Of a DNA stretch of 64,000 nucleotides, positions 10,262 through 21,487 are shown piece by piece. Location: assembly GCA_039707655.1 (NCBI GenBank), contig CM077672.1, positions 200,732,537 to 200,796,536 of the forward strand, written 5' to 3'. Both the position numbers and the translations under genes were made by a program. The DNA comes from Elymus sibiricus (lineage: Eukaryota; Streptophyta; Magnoliopsida; Poales; Poaceae). Within the stretch, counting starts at the first letter, position 1, and each line of letters begins with the position of its first letter. Under the pieces are notes generated by a model, which worked only from the letters and a program-made list of their open reading frames with translations, was not told the DNA's origin and did not search any database.

Positions 10262-10280
10262 GCCCCACGGTGGGCGCCAA
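10262..10280 (-). other. Primer binding site of Tat element 1
   Basis: On the minus strand the sequence immediately inside the LTR is TTGGCGCCCACCGTGGGGC, one base after the LTR terminal CA. TGG at the start matches a tRNA 3' CCA end. It fixes the 5' LTR inner border at 10282 and the element's orientation. Confidence 0.8.
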
Positions 10281-10281
10281 C

Positions 10282-10852
10282 TGTCGTGGGAACAAGCCTG
10301 ACAGTAGAAGGTAGGGGTACGAATGGAGAGGGCAGAGTCCTAGCTACGGCGAGGTTGTACACACAGATGTATGAGTTCAGGCCCCTCTCGTGGAGGTAAC
10401 AGCCCTACGTCTCAGTGCTCCGGAGAGCTCTCTACTCTGTCGAGTGAAATATGTGTGTTGTGTTACAAAAGGTTGCGAACCCTTCTACCAGCGAGGAGGG
10501 GTGGCTTATATAGAGTGCGCTGCCCCTCATAACGTCCGGCATTAAGGGGTTTAATCGTGGTCATAAAGAGGTGTACGTTACTGGTAACGTACACCATAAA
10601 TGCTGTTAATGATCTTGATGAATACTTGCCCGTTAGCCTCCCTGGGGTGGCTTCTGGACTCCTGCGGTCGACTGTCTTCAGATTCTTCCGAGTGAAAGAT
10701 AACCGTCGAGTGAAAGGCATCTCCGAGTGTATATTGTCGAGTGACTTATGCTTCTTCGCTATTTCAGTCGGAGACTTCCTTGTGGCCCTTAAGCTTTCTG
10801 GGGCAGTGTCCTTGGGTAGGATATGTAGGTCAGGCCTATAACCCTACCCTAG
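10282..10852 (-). repeat. 5' LTR of Tat element 1 (outer edge approximate)
   Basis: The inner end is the TG at 10282 (CA on the minus strand) next to the primer binding site. The LTR contains a minus-strand TATA box, CGAGTG motifs at 10440, 10689, 10707, 10723 and 10737, and a pyrimidine/purine-rich outer segment (CCCTACCC) near 10848. The outer terminus is not clear and may be slightly truncated. Confidence 0.75.
10505..10513 (-). promoter_or_regulatory. TATA box of Tat element 1 LTR
   Basis: CTATATAAG on the minus strand, about 220 bp before the LTR inner end. This is a typical spacing for the U3 promoter driving genomic RNA toward gag. Confidence 0.7.
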
Positions 10853-11804
10853 GATGTAGACCGGCGGGGACCTCTCTGCGGAGCCTAGGTAGGACTACGT
10901 CGTGTTGATTAGCCGAGGCCGGGCATGACCAGGAAAAGTGTGTCCGGCCAGAGTTAATCGAGCGTGTTGGGTAAGTTGGTGCACCCCTGCAGGGAAGTTA
11001 TCTATTCGAATAGCCGTGTCCACAGTAACAGGACACTCAGTTTTGTATCCCGATCTACTACAACTAAAACTGCATACTTGTGGCAGTTAATTAATATGAT
11101 GGCTCCGGGATCACTTCCTCGCGGGGTAGACGAGGAAGGATCTCTAGGCATTACTAATATATATTTGTTACTACATGTTATGTTATTCTACTCTCTTCTG
11201 TTGCTGCAAGACACTGCAAGATGCTAGTCTTCGATAGGCTAGGCCGTCCCCTCTATTCTGGCATTCTGCAGTATAGTCCACAGATACAGCACCTTCCCAT
11301 TGATACTGATACATACTTAGCATAGTTCTGATGTAAGTCTTGTGAGTACTTTGAATGAGTACTCACAGTTGCTTTGCTACCCTTTTCCCCTCTACCCGGT
11401 TGCTGCGATCAGATGACGGAGTCCCGGAGACAGCTGATCCCATCGATGACTACTACTACCCCGATGGAGCCTACTACTACATGGAGAGCGACGACCAGGA
11501 GTAGTTTGGAGGCTACCAGGCAGGAGGTCCGCGCCTTTTCGATCTAGTTGTCGTTGTTTTGCTTAGCCTTCTTATGGCAAACTTGTCTATTTATGTCTGT
11601 ACTCAGATACTGATGCTTTCGCTGACTCTTGTGTAACTTGAGCTTATGTATTCGAGCCCTCGAGGCCCCTGGCTTGTAATATAAAGCTTGTATTATTTTA
11701 TTTTGTGTCTAGAGTTGTGTTGTGATATCTTCCCGTGAGTCCCTGGGCTTGATCGTGCGCATTTGCGTGTATGATTAGTGCACGATTGAGTCGGGGGCGT
11801 CACA
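10853..11804 (+). repeat. Truncated long-type Gypsy LTR, right end intact
   Basis: It carries the block shared by other long Gypsy LTRs here (CTGCAG, then ATTCGAATAGCCGTGTCC near 10987-11030), a polyadenylation-like AATATAAAG near 11680, and ends GGGGGCGTCACA at 11804 as an LTR should. The left part is missing, cut by element 1. No primer binding site follows, so it is a solo or truncated LTR. No ORF of interest is present. Confidence 0.7.
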
Positions 11805-12234
11805 AGTCGCCCAACTATCTCTTATTGTCTTGACACGCCTCCTGGACGGGTGTCATTAAAGCTAATTCTCCTTCTAGCAGGCTGACACGTGCCCTGACAA
11901 GCCTCACCAAACTGCCTACGCGCTCGACACCTCACCTATTAGCGAGTAGCTGCTCGATGAGGTGGAGCGCGGACGAGCCAGCAAGGGCTTGCCGGCACGG
12001 AGCTTGTCGGGCCTTCACCTTGCTGGCTTGAGCCTTGCCGGCAAGTATCACCTTCATCTCTAGCCTTAGCTAGGGGTCTTCTTGATGTCTTGTCTTAATC
12101 TTCTTCCTAGTGTCTTTGTAACTAGGCCTTGAATCTTGATCTTAGTAACTTCCGGCAAGCCCTGGCCATCAGGAAGGCTGCTATTGCCTGTGCATAGGTT
12201 AGGCTATAGAATACCCATATTCTATACAGTAACA
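11805..12234 (-). repeat. 3' LTR of Tat-like element 2 (distal end uncertain)
   Basis: The border at 12234 is defined by a polypurine tract immediately followed by TGTTACTG on the minus strand. A short inverted repeat (ATAGAATA and TATTCTAT) lies just inside. The other end abuts the neighbouring LTR at 11804 and its terminus is not evident. Confidence 0.55.
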
Positions 12235-12251
12235 GGAGCCCCCGGGCCTGG
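12235..12251 (-). other. Polypurine tract of Tat-like element 2
   Basis: On the minus strand CCAGGCCCGGGGGCTCC directly precedes the LTR start. This G-rich tract is the usual plus-strand priming site of this kind of element. Confidence 0.6.
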
Positions 12252-12478
12252 GCCACACGCGTGTTTGAAGCATCGTTGGGCTAGGCCAAAGCAATGCATA
12301 GACACGCGGCGGGAAACCACTGCCGTAATTTTAGTAATGATGATTTCCTTCAAGCAAGCCCACGTCGCGCATTAAATGTGGGTCGCAGGAGTGGTGGACA
12401 GGAGCGACTGTTCGTGGTAGTGCGCCTGCAAAAGCGCTGTCACATTGAATAGCAAAGAGCCAGCCCCCTCGTGCCTTA

Positions 12479-12488
12479 CCCATAAAAA
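12479..12488 (+). promoter_or_regulatory. TATA-like box upstream of the antisense gene of element 2
   Basis: CCATAAAAAG lies about 140 bp before the ATG at 12626. Between them is a C/T-rich leader with many CTTC strings, as in plant 5' UTRs. It is on the strand opposite to the element's own transcription. Confidence 0.45.
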
Positions 12489-12625
12489 GGCAACCGCGAG
12501 GAGGCGCTACTCATTCGCCCTCGCCCTTCTCTGCTTCATCTTCTTCCTCTAGCCAGAGCAGCTTCCGCTGCCACAACCACCAATTCGCATATCATCTCAA
12601 CCGCTTCCTTCCTTCCTGAGCCCTC

Positions 12626-15496
12626 ATGGCACCCAAAAAGGCCGACACTAAGGGGAAGAAGCCCGCCAAACCCATTGATTCCAAGGGGGAGAAGAAGAAG
12701 AGGGATCTGGAGGAATTGGAATAGCGGCGGAGGAAAAACACGGTTTTCTCGCCACCGGCTCTGGACAACAATGCCTTGATAGCGAGGTATGCGTATATCT
12801 GGGGAAAGGATACCAAGGACCACAAGGCCCAGTGGTGCTCCCCGCCGGTGGCAAGACTCCGTCAGACGCATACCCATTTTTCTGCGCATATTTTTATTGC
12901 GGTCTGGTTCCTCCATTTTCAGATTTCTTCAGCGTAATGATGTATAGCTTTGGGTTTCGACTGTTGGACTTTACTCCAAATGCCATGACGTGCATTTCAG
13001 TCTTTGCCCATTTGTGTGAAAACTTTGTTGGAGTTGCCCCCAACGTCGATTTGTTCCGCCATTTCTTCATTCCCCGTAGCGAGGGTGAAGCACTCTCCGG
13101 CAGCGTAACATGGATTCTCGGGCCAAAACCAAGGGCTAGTATCTTACCGGGCAGCTGCACCTGAAGTGGAAAGAATGGCAGGCTGAATGGTGCTGGATTC
13201 AAGAAAAGGACTTCCCTAACTTCTGCTTGCCGCGCATGGAAAAGATTGACCGCGGCAAGAATTGGAGTGATCTTGGCGCCACCGACATGAAGCTCAGCCC
13301 GACACTAAACCGGATCGCTCGCCTTCAGTCTGCCGGGCTGACGATTGAAATGGTAGGAGCTAACTTCCTCCGGCGATGCATCGCGCCGCTGCAGAGAAGG
13401 CAAAGGTTCACTTGGGAGTACCAGAATGCTGGCGATATCATGCGGTTGTACCCAGGACTCGGAAACAACTTGACGGTCATGTAGCACATCAGCCTGTGTC
13501 ACCAATTATTCAGGGTCTCCGGCAAGTTCCACTTGTCGGCCAAGGTCGTGCCGCTGCATATCAACTGTGCCAAGGATTCCATTGTGGCCATGATGCCGGC
13601 ATGTAATGCCCAAGGAGTTGAAGACGATTGGGAGCTGCCCTGACTTGAGGACGAGATGACTTGGGCTTCAAACTTGACGGAGAAGGCCACTCGTGAAGAG
13701 AAAGACCTCGTCCAAGCCACCAGGGCTGAGGAACTGGCGTTCATTACCTACAGGGCCGAAGAGGCTTTGAAGGCCAGCCAGGCCAGCGGTTCCTGGGCCA
13801 CAGCAATTGAGGAGGAGGAAGAGACCCCCGAAGAAGAAGTTGTCGAAGAGCACCAGGAGGAGCCTGCCGGGGAAGAGGTTGCCGCTGAGGCCGAAGAAGG
13901 AGGGAATCTTCAAGGGCCGAAGAAGAAAGCACGCGTTCTTTAGAAAGCGTCTAGCCAAGAGGTAGTGCGACCTTCTTCATCAGGAGCTGGCCCAACTGTG
14001 AAGAAGACAACTACCAGAACTGGCCAGCAGCAAGAAGTGCGCCAGCAATCGACTCGGCATCCTCGAGCTCAATGTCCACCACTCCAGCAAGGAGTTGCCG
14101 GTGAAGTTGAGTCTTCTCAACAGGCATCTTCGCCTCCGCCGGCAATCGGGAGAGCCAGGGAGTTGCCTCCACCAGTGAGATACGACCTCTCCATTCTCAG
14201 CGAGTCCAAAGACGTAGAGTAAGTATAATCGTTTATCTTCATCAAATCTTGATTTTTGTCTTGACTGTCATTTGACTTGACTTCCTTTGTCTTCGTAGGG
14301 ATACAGAACCGCTTGTACATAGGGCGAAGCGAACGAGAGGTGCAACAGAGCACGAACCCACAGCAAGCGCTGGACAGGGGGCCACATCTACCGATGCCGT
14401 CGTCGTTAGCCCCCAGCCCAGCCCCCTGCGTGATGTTGTGGTGCAGTTCCCGCTCGCAGGCGCCAGTACTAAAGTTCCTCTTCCTGAGCCCGACAAAGAG
14501 ATAGGAGGAGGCCGCCAAGAGGAAGAGCTCCGGGAGGCAGATCCTGCTGTGGTTCCCCCGTCAACTATCATCTCAGAGAGCGCTTCTCCGACAAGGGCCT
14601 CCGCTGATGAGCCCGTCCGCACCAAAATTGTCCCGGCAAGCGAAGCTGCCGGAGACCGTGCGGCGGCAACCGAAGTTTCCGGGGAAGGAAACACCCTTCC
14701 TCTATGAACACCAATAGGTAATCCACTTGTCCTTAAGCACTTGCCCAAAAATTTTGTTTTCTTGAACTTGACTTGTAAACTGAATCACTTTTTGCTCTCG
14801 CTTATGCTTCACTTTATAGATCCAACTTCTCCTGAAGAGGGAGAAATCCTTGCAGACATGGCAGAAATTGCTAAGAGCACTGCCGATGAAGTCGCCAAGA
14901 TCTCTGCTAAAGAAGCCGCCAAATCTGCTGCCGAGGAAGCGATGGAAGCTACCGGGGAGCAGAGAAGGTCTCCCGACAACACACCCATTCCCCCTCAAGC
15001 AAGCACGGAAATGGTGGTGGTTACTGCCGACAAGCCAGATCCTACCGCTCAACCGGCTATGCCAGTAATCCAAATTCCAATGGACACCTTGACGCTTGTC
15101 GCTCTTCAACAGGAACCTGGAGCCCCCAGTTCATCAAGTACCGAAGGGGCAAACTTTAACGAAGAAATCGCCCGGATCCTCGCCTCCATCCCCCAAAGTA
15201 CCCTTGAAACTGATAACGCCACTGATAGCACAGCAGATCTCGCCTTCCTAGAAACCATGGCTGCTGGTCTTAGGGATGTGCAAGAACGCTATGGTAAGCG
15301 ATGGGACAAGCTTCAAGCAGAACACATAGTTCTGGAGGTGATCGAAGAGAAACTGAAGAAGAAGGTAGAGGATATCCGCACTTGGTACAACAATCAATCC
15401 CACAATCTGAGGAGGCAGGGAGAAAAGCTTGCCGCTTCCCAGGAGAAAGCAACAGCTTTGGACAGCAAGCTGGCAAAGCGCAAGGCGCAGCTCAAT
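12626..15496 (+). pseudogene. Decayed antisense gene of the 'putative gypsy type transposon' (PF04195-like) family
   Basis: The ATG at 12626 opens a lysine-rich leader (MAPKKADTKG) that meets TAG at 12722-12724. The conserved domain follows in pieces: about 12832-13164 (GFRLLDFTPNAM, FAHLCENFVG, VDLFRHFF) and, after a frameshift, about 13160-13484 (KWKEWQAEW, NFCLPRMEKI, GLTIEMVGANFLRRC, ending with TAG). An acidic coiled coil follows (13656-13943), then a P/S/Q-rich part with a splice donor at 14220, exons at about 14300-14716 and 14821-15496, and a C-terminal coiled coil (DKLQAEH, EEKLKKKVED). The gene is cut by the Copia LTR at 15497. Several stops and frameshifts make it a pseudogene. The domain order resembles the antisense gene of element 1. 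Function of the family is unknown. Confidence 0.72.
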
Positions 15497-15619
15497 TGTA
15501 AGGACCGGAGTATATCGACCAGAGGGGGGGTGAATGGGAGATTCAAAATTTCTTTTGAAATGTTGAATACTCTCAACATAGCACACCGGATAATAAACTA
15601 AGCAGTTTCAGTTCTATGA

Positions 15620-15860
15620 AAGAAAACTATTTCCGAAGGAAAACTAGTTCCGAAGCAAAACTATTTCTGAAACAAGATTGTTCCCGAAACAAAACTGTTC
15701 TCAAGACAAAACTATTTCCGAAACAAAACTGTTTCTGAGACAAAACTGTTTCCGAAACAAAACTGTTGTCGAAACAAAATTGTTCCTAAAACAGAACTGT
15801 TTCCGAAACAAAGTTGTTCCCGAAACAAAACTACTACAGAAACACAACTGAGCAGTTTTA
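15620..15860. repeat. Minisatellite of about 19-20 bp in the Copia LTR
   Basis: Imperfect copies of a unit like CTGTTTCCGAAACAAAA recur about ten times. Each contains the short palindrome TTTCCGAAA or a variant, so the array can fold into small hairpins. The open frame on the minus strand here is a product of the repeat. Confidence 0.8.
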
Positions 15861-16698
15861 GTTCTACGAATCAAAACTACTACAGAAACAAAACTATCAA
15901 CATGGATAGAGTTACACACATGAAACAATTGCACATATAACAGATACAAAACATACACACTACTGCGAAATATTCATCAGAGCAAGACTTAGCATAAAGA
16001 CTAAGTACCACCAAATGAAAGGTAGATGAACATACAGACAAACAACCTTAAGTACTGTGAAAGCAAGTGTGCAACACAATATAGTCACGGTACTGAAAGG
16101 AATGCTTGAAAGATAAAGAATCACAGTACACAGATAGATATCTATCGACAGCAAAGAGCACCGAAAATAAACTACTGAAAGAAAGGCAGTAGGATAGAAA
16201 TGACCAGTGGTGCTCGATGGCGACAGATGATTTGGTAGACCAGTTCACTCTTCTGCAAAAGAGCTATGTCTGGTTGGAGGGACTTGTGATTCAACACAGG
16301 AGATAAACTCTCTCCATCCTATTCTCCTCAACGTGAAGTTCCTCTAACTTCAGTTGATTTCACTCGTGGTAGATTCTTGTTGGCGATCTCCAAACCTTCG
16401 ACAGACTTCTTCGCGAACCACAACGACTCTTGGTTGCTTAAGACTTTGCTCGGTGAAGACAACAACTCTTCAACACTCGAGCCGACACCTATCCGTCTAG
16501 AGAGTATGCAGCTCTCAAGAGTAATAGGTACAAGAACTCTCAACTCAGATATACTGTGATGCTCAACCACTATCTAAGTTTCGGCTCTTGATTTTCTCTC
16601 AGTGGATTTTAAACTCAAATCTCTCGGAGAGGGGTGCTCAATCAATCTTCTCAGAATCTCAAGTGGAGCAGCCAACGGGCAACGTTGGAGCGGGGTGG

Positions 16699-16708
16699 CT
16701 ATTTATAG
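16699..16708 (-). promoter_or_regulatory. TATA box of the Copia LTR
   Basis: CTATAAATAG on the minus strand in a locally GC-rich context, inside the LTR. It would drive minus-strand transcription. Confidence 0.6.
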
Positions 16709-17243
16709 CCGCAGCCTTCCCGGATGGGAAATGACCATTTAGGACACGTGGTCCAGCCAATGGCCAATCGACACGTTTCCAACGGGCGGATTTTGAGCAC
16801 AACGGTAACATTACTTGAGGAACAAGTAGTGCTAACTCCTCGGTCCGAAAGATATCTCCTGCAGCACCGAAGAACAACGTCTTCTGCTGACAGGTAATCA
16901 TTCGGAACACAAAGAGATTTCTCTCAATCTTTCATAGATTTTGGCTAAGCATCACAACAGACAAAAGTCTCGAATACTTATACCCCTCTTAATAGTACGG
17001 TGGTCCTATGACTCAAATAAAAGAAAGAAGAACAACGAAACAAATGCTACGTCTTCGCTTCGTCTTCAATCTTCTCGACTGCAGTCATTCTTCTTCGGAC
17101 ACACCGAATAAAAATTGATTTGCGTCAGCAATTCTTTCAGGACCATCTCCAGCACACAATCTTTTCGGTATGCTTTCTTCTCGAAACATATCCTTCTCTT
17201 CTCTGCAACGTAGATGTTTCTCGGTGAAGTTCTTCAAACTTCC

Positions 17244-17425
17244 TTTCGATAGCAAACCTTTCGGTAGCAAACTTCTCGGGAGATTATAGCAATCTTTTCA
17301 GTAGCAAATCTTTTGGAAAATTCTAGCAATCTTCTCGGTACCAAATCTTTCAGGAGATTATAGCAATCTTCTCGGTAGCAAATCTTTCGGGAGATTATAG
17401 CAATCTTCTTGACAAAATATAGCAT
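17244..17425. repeat. 37-bp tandem repeat in the Copia LTR
   Basis: Units start near 17244, 17281, 17318, 17355 and 17392 with the consensus AGATTATAGCAATCTTCTCG followed by GTAGCAAATCTTTCGGG. About five copies with a few mismatches each, close to the promoter-distal LTR end. Confidence 0.8.
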
Positions 17426-17539
17426 TCTTCTCGATACTCCAAGGACTATTTCTCTCTGTGTGCACTAGCAAACAAATCAGTCCCAAACTGTTTGTAACAA
17501 CAATCTCCAAAACACAAGGGGCAAGGAATTGCACCAACA

Positions 17540-17551
17540 ATCTCCCCCTTA
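17540..17551 (-). other. Polypurine tract before the Copia 3' LTR
   Basis: TAAGGGGGAGAT on the minus strand abuts the LTR start. Similar tracts (AGGGGGAG type) occur near 17655 and 18020, the multiplicity reported for SIRE-type elements. Confidence 0.7.
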
Positions 17552-18075
17552 TTGGACGATTGTTGACAAAACAGATAAACATCGAAGAGTAGATGGATAT
17601 GTTAACTAGAAACATGCTGAATGTAAATCCGATAAACAACTCGAAGATAAATATGCTCCCCCTAAATGTATGCATTATACGACAGATTAACCTTTTGGAT
17701 AAACCTGCATATATTAGAATAACCTTGGTGGAGAGCGATATTTCACATCTTCGAGAATAAATGGATTGCACTGAAGGATAATATCCGAGATATAATAGAG
17801 TGCATCCATACGTGAACTCTGATAATAATTCCACCTGCAAAATAAGATTCTCGAGAGAAATGAAGTATGGCAGGGGTTATTAACATTCGAGAACCAGAGA
17901 GAGTTCACGAGAGTTATACAACACGATAAGAATCAAATGAAGGCAAGTGTTGTAAACTCGAAAAACATCCAGCAAAGACCCACAAATCAATCGCTTGATC
18001 TGCAAATCTATCGCTCGATGTCTTCTCCCCCTTTTTGTCAACAAGTGTCAAAAAGGTGAAAAAGAACATGAGACA

Positions 18076-20022
18076 TTACGCGCCCAAAAAAAATGAACCG
18101 TTGCCCGAAGAAGATCCAGACGCGCTTGGCAAAGAAGTTTCCGCCTCAGAGGTGACTACATTATCTTCAGCTGCATCTTCTTCTGCTTCTTTATCGGAAC
18201 GTTGCGGCACAACTGGGGTTGCTGGAGCATTTTCATCTTTCTTCTGAGAAACTCTTTCAGCAGATAACGGAACACTATTCTCCTCAGATAAAAATTTAAG
18301 CGATGTAGCCTCAAACTCAGTGATAGCATTGTTCAGATTAATCCTCAGCGGATCTGTCGAAGGAAATCTGGCTGAAAACTTAGGAGAGTTGCACTCTCGA
18401 AGATCTTCAATAGTCAGTGGGGCATCCATGAAGTCATATGTTTCGAACAGACTAGCCATGTTGATTTTCTTCTTAGAAAGGAATTTCCTCAACAATTTCC
18501 TGAACGGGGCATCCATGAAATCATTAGATTTTTGCGTGTATTGTGTGGGGAATATTTTGCTCATGCGCAAGACACTCTTTTTCTTTCCGATCATTATCAA
18601 TGTGCTTCAGCAGGAGTAGTTGGGTTCTAAGACTGCTCTCTGGAGTCTGGATGTATTATCTATGAAAACTTTGCCTTTTGTAATCTTTCAACATCAGCAG
18701 AGTGTCTCTAACATAATGGATAAATTTCTCTGGAGCATCTTGAGCAAGATATTCTTTCCTTGCGCATCAATTGATAATCTTCTTCTCAGCTTCATTTTCT
18801 TCGGCAGAATCAACAAGCTGATGCATGAATACATCTTTGTTATCGGAGACATAGCCAAGATATAGGCCATTGAGAGTGTTGTGCAATACACCATGAATTG
18901 CTCCTGAATCATATGCTCCTGGCAGAGGACTTATCCGAATCCATCAGGAGGTGAAACTGTTCATCAGAAATCTCATCGATAAAATGCACACGAGTTTCAA
19001 AGTTGTTGCTTTCAATCCGAGCGAGAAGTAGACACTCGAGAAATTCTTCAGAGCTGCCCTTCATGACATGGTGCTCTGTTATCCATTCGAGATCCCATGT
19101 ATTTGATATCTTGTTTGTCACTCGACACATATAGTGTGGCATAAGACTAGAGAATATATTCTCAGTTCCATGGGTGCTTGAATGAGAAAACCTTCGTAAG
19201 CTGAAAATCTTCAATGTGATGAAGGATTTGCTTTAAGCATTCCAATATTCTCATCAGTCGTAAATCAAGATATTCATGATGAAATATCTGATTACTTTTC
19301 AGCTACGAGCATTTTCTTTCGGCAGAGAGCATTTTCTTTCGGCAGCGAGCATTTTCTTTCAGCTGCGAGCCAACATTTGTTTCAACATTTGTTTCTGATG
19401 GACTAGCATTTGTTTTAGAATTTGAAGTACTTGGACAATCAATCTCCATGGCAACATTTTCCGTGAGGGGCAGATCATCTTTTTCAAGATTTTCATTCTC
19501 AAGCTCATTTCTATTTGACGAGGCACAAGAGCCTTTTCTTTCTCTGATTCATTGTTTTGAAGCACTTGAGCCTTCTTTTCCTTCTCTGATTCTACCTTCT
19601 CGAAGAATAACTCTGGAAGGAGAATTTTGCTGCCTCTCATTCTTTTCAGAAGATTGTTCCGATGCTTGAGGATCTGAAACATTTGCATTTTCCACACTTC
19701 CTTCTCCCTGAGCACTGGGCTCATTTCTTTCGGTTTATAACTTTCTTTTCATCAGACGCATTTTCTTCTGCCCAACTTTCTTTTGATGGGATTTCTTTCG
19801 GCATCCAGATTTTTCTTCATCAGAAGCATTTTCTTCGTCACAGCTTTCTTTTCGATGGGATTTCTTTTGGCACCCAGATTTCTTTTCGGTGCCACACATC
19901 TTCTTCTGCAGACTGCCATTCTTCATCAAACTAAGCTTTTGATACAACTCCCGTGCCCATGACAGTCTCTTCACCCATTTCTGTCTGCCAGCAGGCTTAG
20001 CAGAATCTTCAACATAATCCAT
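18076..20022 (-). pseudogene. Envelope-like ORF of the Copia remnant, frameshifted
   Basis: It begins MDYVEDSAKP at 20022, goes through a K/S/E-rich low-complexity region with repeated short motifs (19300-19900), a better conserved centre read in pieces between 19214 and 18694, and an open C-terminal segment 18600-18076 (FLSKKKINMASLF, DFMDAPLTIEDL) with an acidic S/E-rich tail. At least three frame changes are needed. The position after the pol site and before the polypurine tracts matches the extra ORF of SIRE-like elements, often called envelope-like. Its function is unproven and I see no convincing transmembrane segment here. Confidence 0.5.
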
Positions 20023-21487
20023 TGACCTGTGAAAGAGAATACATGAGAGAGAAAAAAAATAGACAGGGCCATGAGTACGCACATATATGTTTTCGATGAA
20101 AATCATTTTTCGAGAAGAATTGATCAGAACTTTGAGAATTATCTCGAATGAGAAATATCTTCGAAAGATTTCATGCTAGTAAGTTCCGAAAGAAAACTAC
20201 TAAGATGAAACCTATCTAATTTTTCATCAGAGAAAAAGCACAAAGTTTAGATCAATTTGGATGTGCACGAGGAAAAACTACAAACCGCGCACAGAAAAAA
20301 AATGCAAGCTCCTGAAGATCTACTGGGATAGTTGAATCAGAAGATAATCAAGCCGGGATGAACTCATATTATGAATGGAGTGAGAAATACGAGTTCGGAT
20401 CTCCGTACCCTAACTTGGTGGCGGAGATCAACTAAGGCAACGTGGTGAGGAAGATTTACCGTGGTGGCTTGGAGCAAATGCGGCAAGGTCCAGCGGAGTT
20501 TCGTCGGTGGATGATCTCATCGAAGTTGCGAATGCGACGGCGCACCGAAGATTTTTGAGCGAGGGAGACGATGAATGACAAAGAGATTGGAACCTCACGA
20601 GGAAGACGAGGAGGGGGGAAACCCAACCGTCTTGACAGAAAATCTATGGTTCAGAGTCAATGGGTTCTTCACATTCAATGCACATGATTTAGTGGCGGTT
20701 GTACGTGGACACGTGGCAACTGAAGGAGCAGTTTCTCCTCACTTGGGCGGGAGACCCAAATTTTGGAGGGCTTTCGCCAAATTAGAAATAACCTTCGGAA
20801 CGCATTTCTCTCGTAGCCAAGAACACTAGAGAGAAAGTTGTTTCAGATAAAATTGCGTACCCACGAGAGAAAAGCATAGATTGGATAAGATAGAATGGAA
20901 AGGTAGGGTCCAAAGCATTTCACTCAGAGAGAAAATCAAAACGAAAGAAAACAACCATGAGTGAAATGCATACCGGACTAAATCCTGATCTATGAAAGAA
21001 GATAAACATCCTATGAGAAAGAACTTAAATCCCGAAGCAAAACCATAGGAAAAGAAAATGACCGAAAGAAAACTTTGGTCAGCCAATAAATTCTTCATCT
21101 TGACGTGACTGATAATAATATCCTTTCCATTCAGAGATATCTTGAAAGAATTCCCAAAACAGGAGACATTGATCTTCTACACAGTCACAAGCATATTCTT
21201 CGACAATGTCTTCGGATATATCTTCACTGATACAAATGACCCAATATCCTGAAATTGAGTTAGTTTGACTTGCCGAAGCAAATCACATGATAATGCAAGT
21301 ATCTCGACATTCTTTCAATGGAACCAAGTTTCCTTTCAGGAAACACTGATGGGATAGAAGCAATAATATCAGCAAGGGTAAAAGTCAATCCTTTCGGAAG
21401 GTGAAGCATATCCCCTGCAAATATCGATTTGTCTCAGGCATATGATTTGATTTGTTTCGCCTGGAGACATTTTTCCTGCAAGAAAGA
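20023..21487. other. Non-coding stretch of the Copia remnant where pol would be expected
   Basis: No reverse transcriptase, integrase or RNase H motif is visible in any frame. Minus-strand sequence near 20570-20300 reads like a 5' leader for the envelope-like ORF. The 84-residue plus-strand frame at 20575-20829 has no recognisable domain. Confidence 0.55.

Larger units (their letters stand above)
1..10852 (-). mobile_element. Ty3/Gypsy retrotransposon, Tat lineage (element 1), 3' LTR outside window
   Basis: Order on the minus strand: LTR (10852 to 10282), primer binding site, gag, protease, reverse transcriptase, RNase H, a second plant/archaeal-type RNase H, integrase, tandem repeats, then a gene on the opposite strand. 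The second RNase H and the extra antisense gene between pol and the 3' LTR are published hallmarks of the Tat lineage. The window starts inside the antisense gene, so the 3' LTR lies further left. The outer LTR edge near 10852 has no clear terminus or TSD and is approximate. The whole element is strikingly rich in the hexamer CGAGTG and its complement. Confidence 0.9.
11805..15496 (-). mobile_element. Tat-like Gypsy element 2, 3' end only
   Basis: Read on the minus strand: the antisense gene region, a GC-rich polypurine tract, then the start of a 3' LTR (TGTTACTG at 12234). The gag-pol part is missing because a Copia element starts at 15497. The arrangement (antisense gene next to the 3' LTR) matches element 1. 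The segment is rich in GCCGGC and related strings, a family signature different from the CGAGTG of element 1. Confidence 0.7.
15497..17539 (-). repeat. 3' LTR of the Copia remnant (2,043 bp)
   Basis: It begins TGTTGGTGCAA on the minus strand at 17539, right after a purine-rich tract, and ends at the TG of 15497-15498 (CA on the minus strand). It contains a TATA box, a G-rich end (GGGGGGG near 15524) and two minisatellite stretches. It interrupts the antisense gene of element 2. Confidence 0.75.

Noticed and set aside
9417..10295. Gag start at 10295
   Set aside because: The codon there is TTG, and the first residues translate the LTR end and primer binding site; the first ATG is at 10214.
10853..11227. 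Coding potential of the 87-codon frame at 10964-11227
   Set aside because: It lies across the conserved LTR block shared with other long Gypsy LTRs, where the frame is not maintained.
15701..15958. Minus-strand frame with repeated FR-N-FV-like peptides
   Set aside because: It is translation of the 19-20 bp minisatellite in the Copia LTR; period and composition explain the open frame.
20575..20829. 84-codon plus-strand frame
   Set aside because: No known domain, opposite to the element's coding strand, and not supported by any splice or promoter signal.
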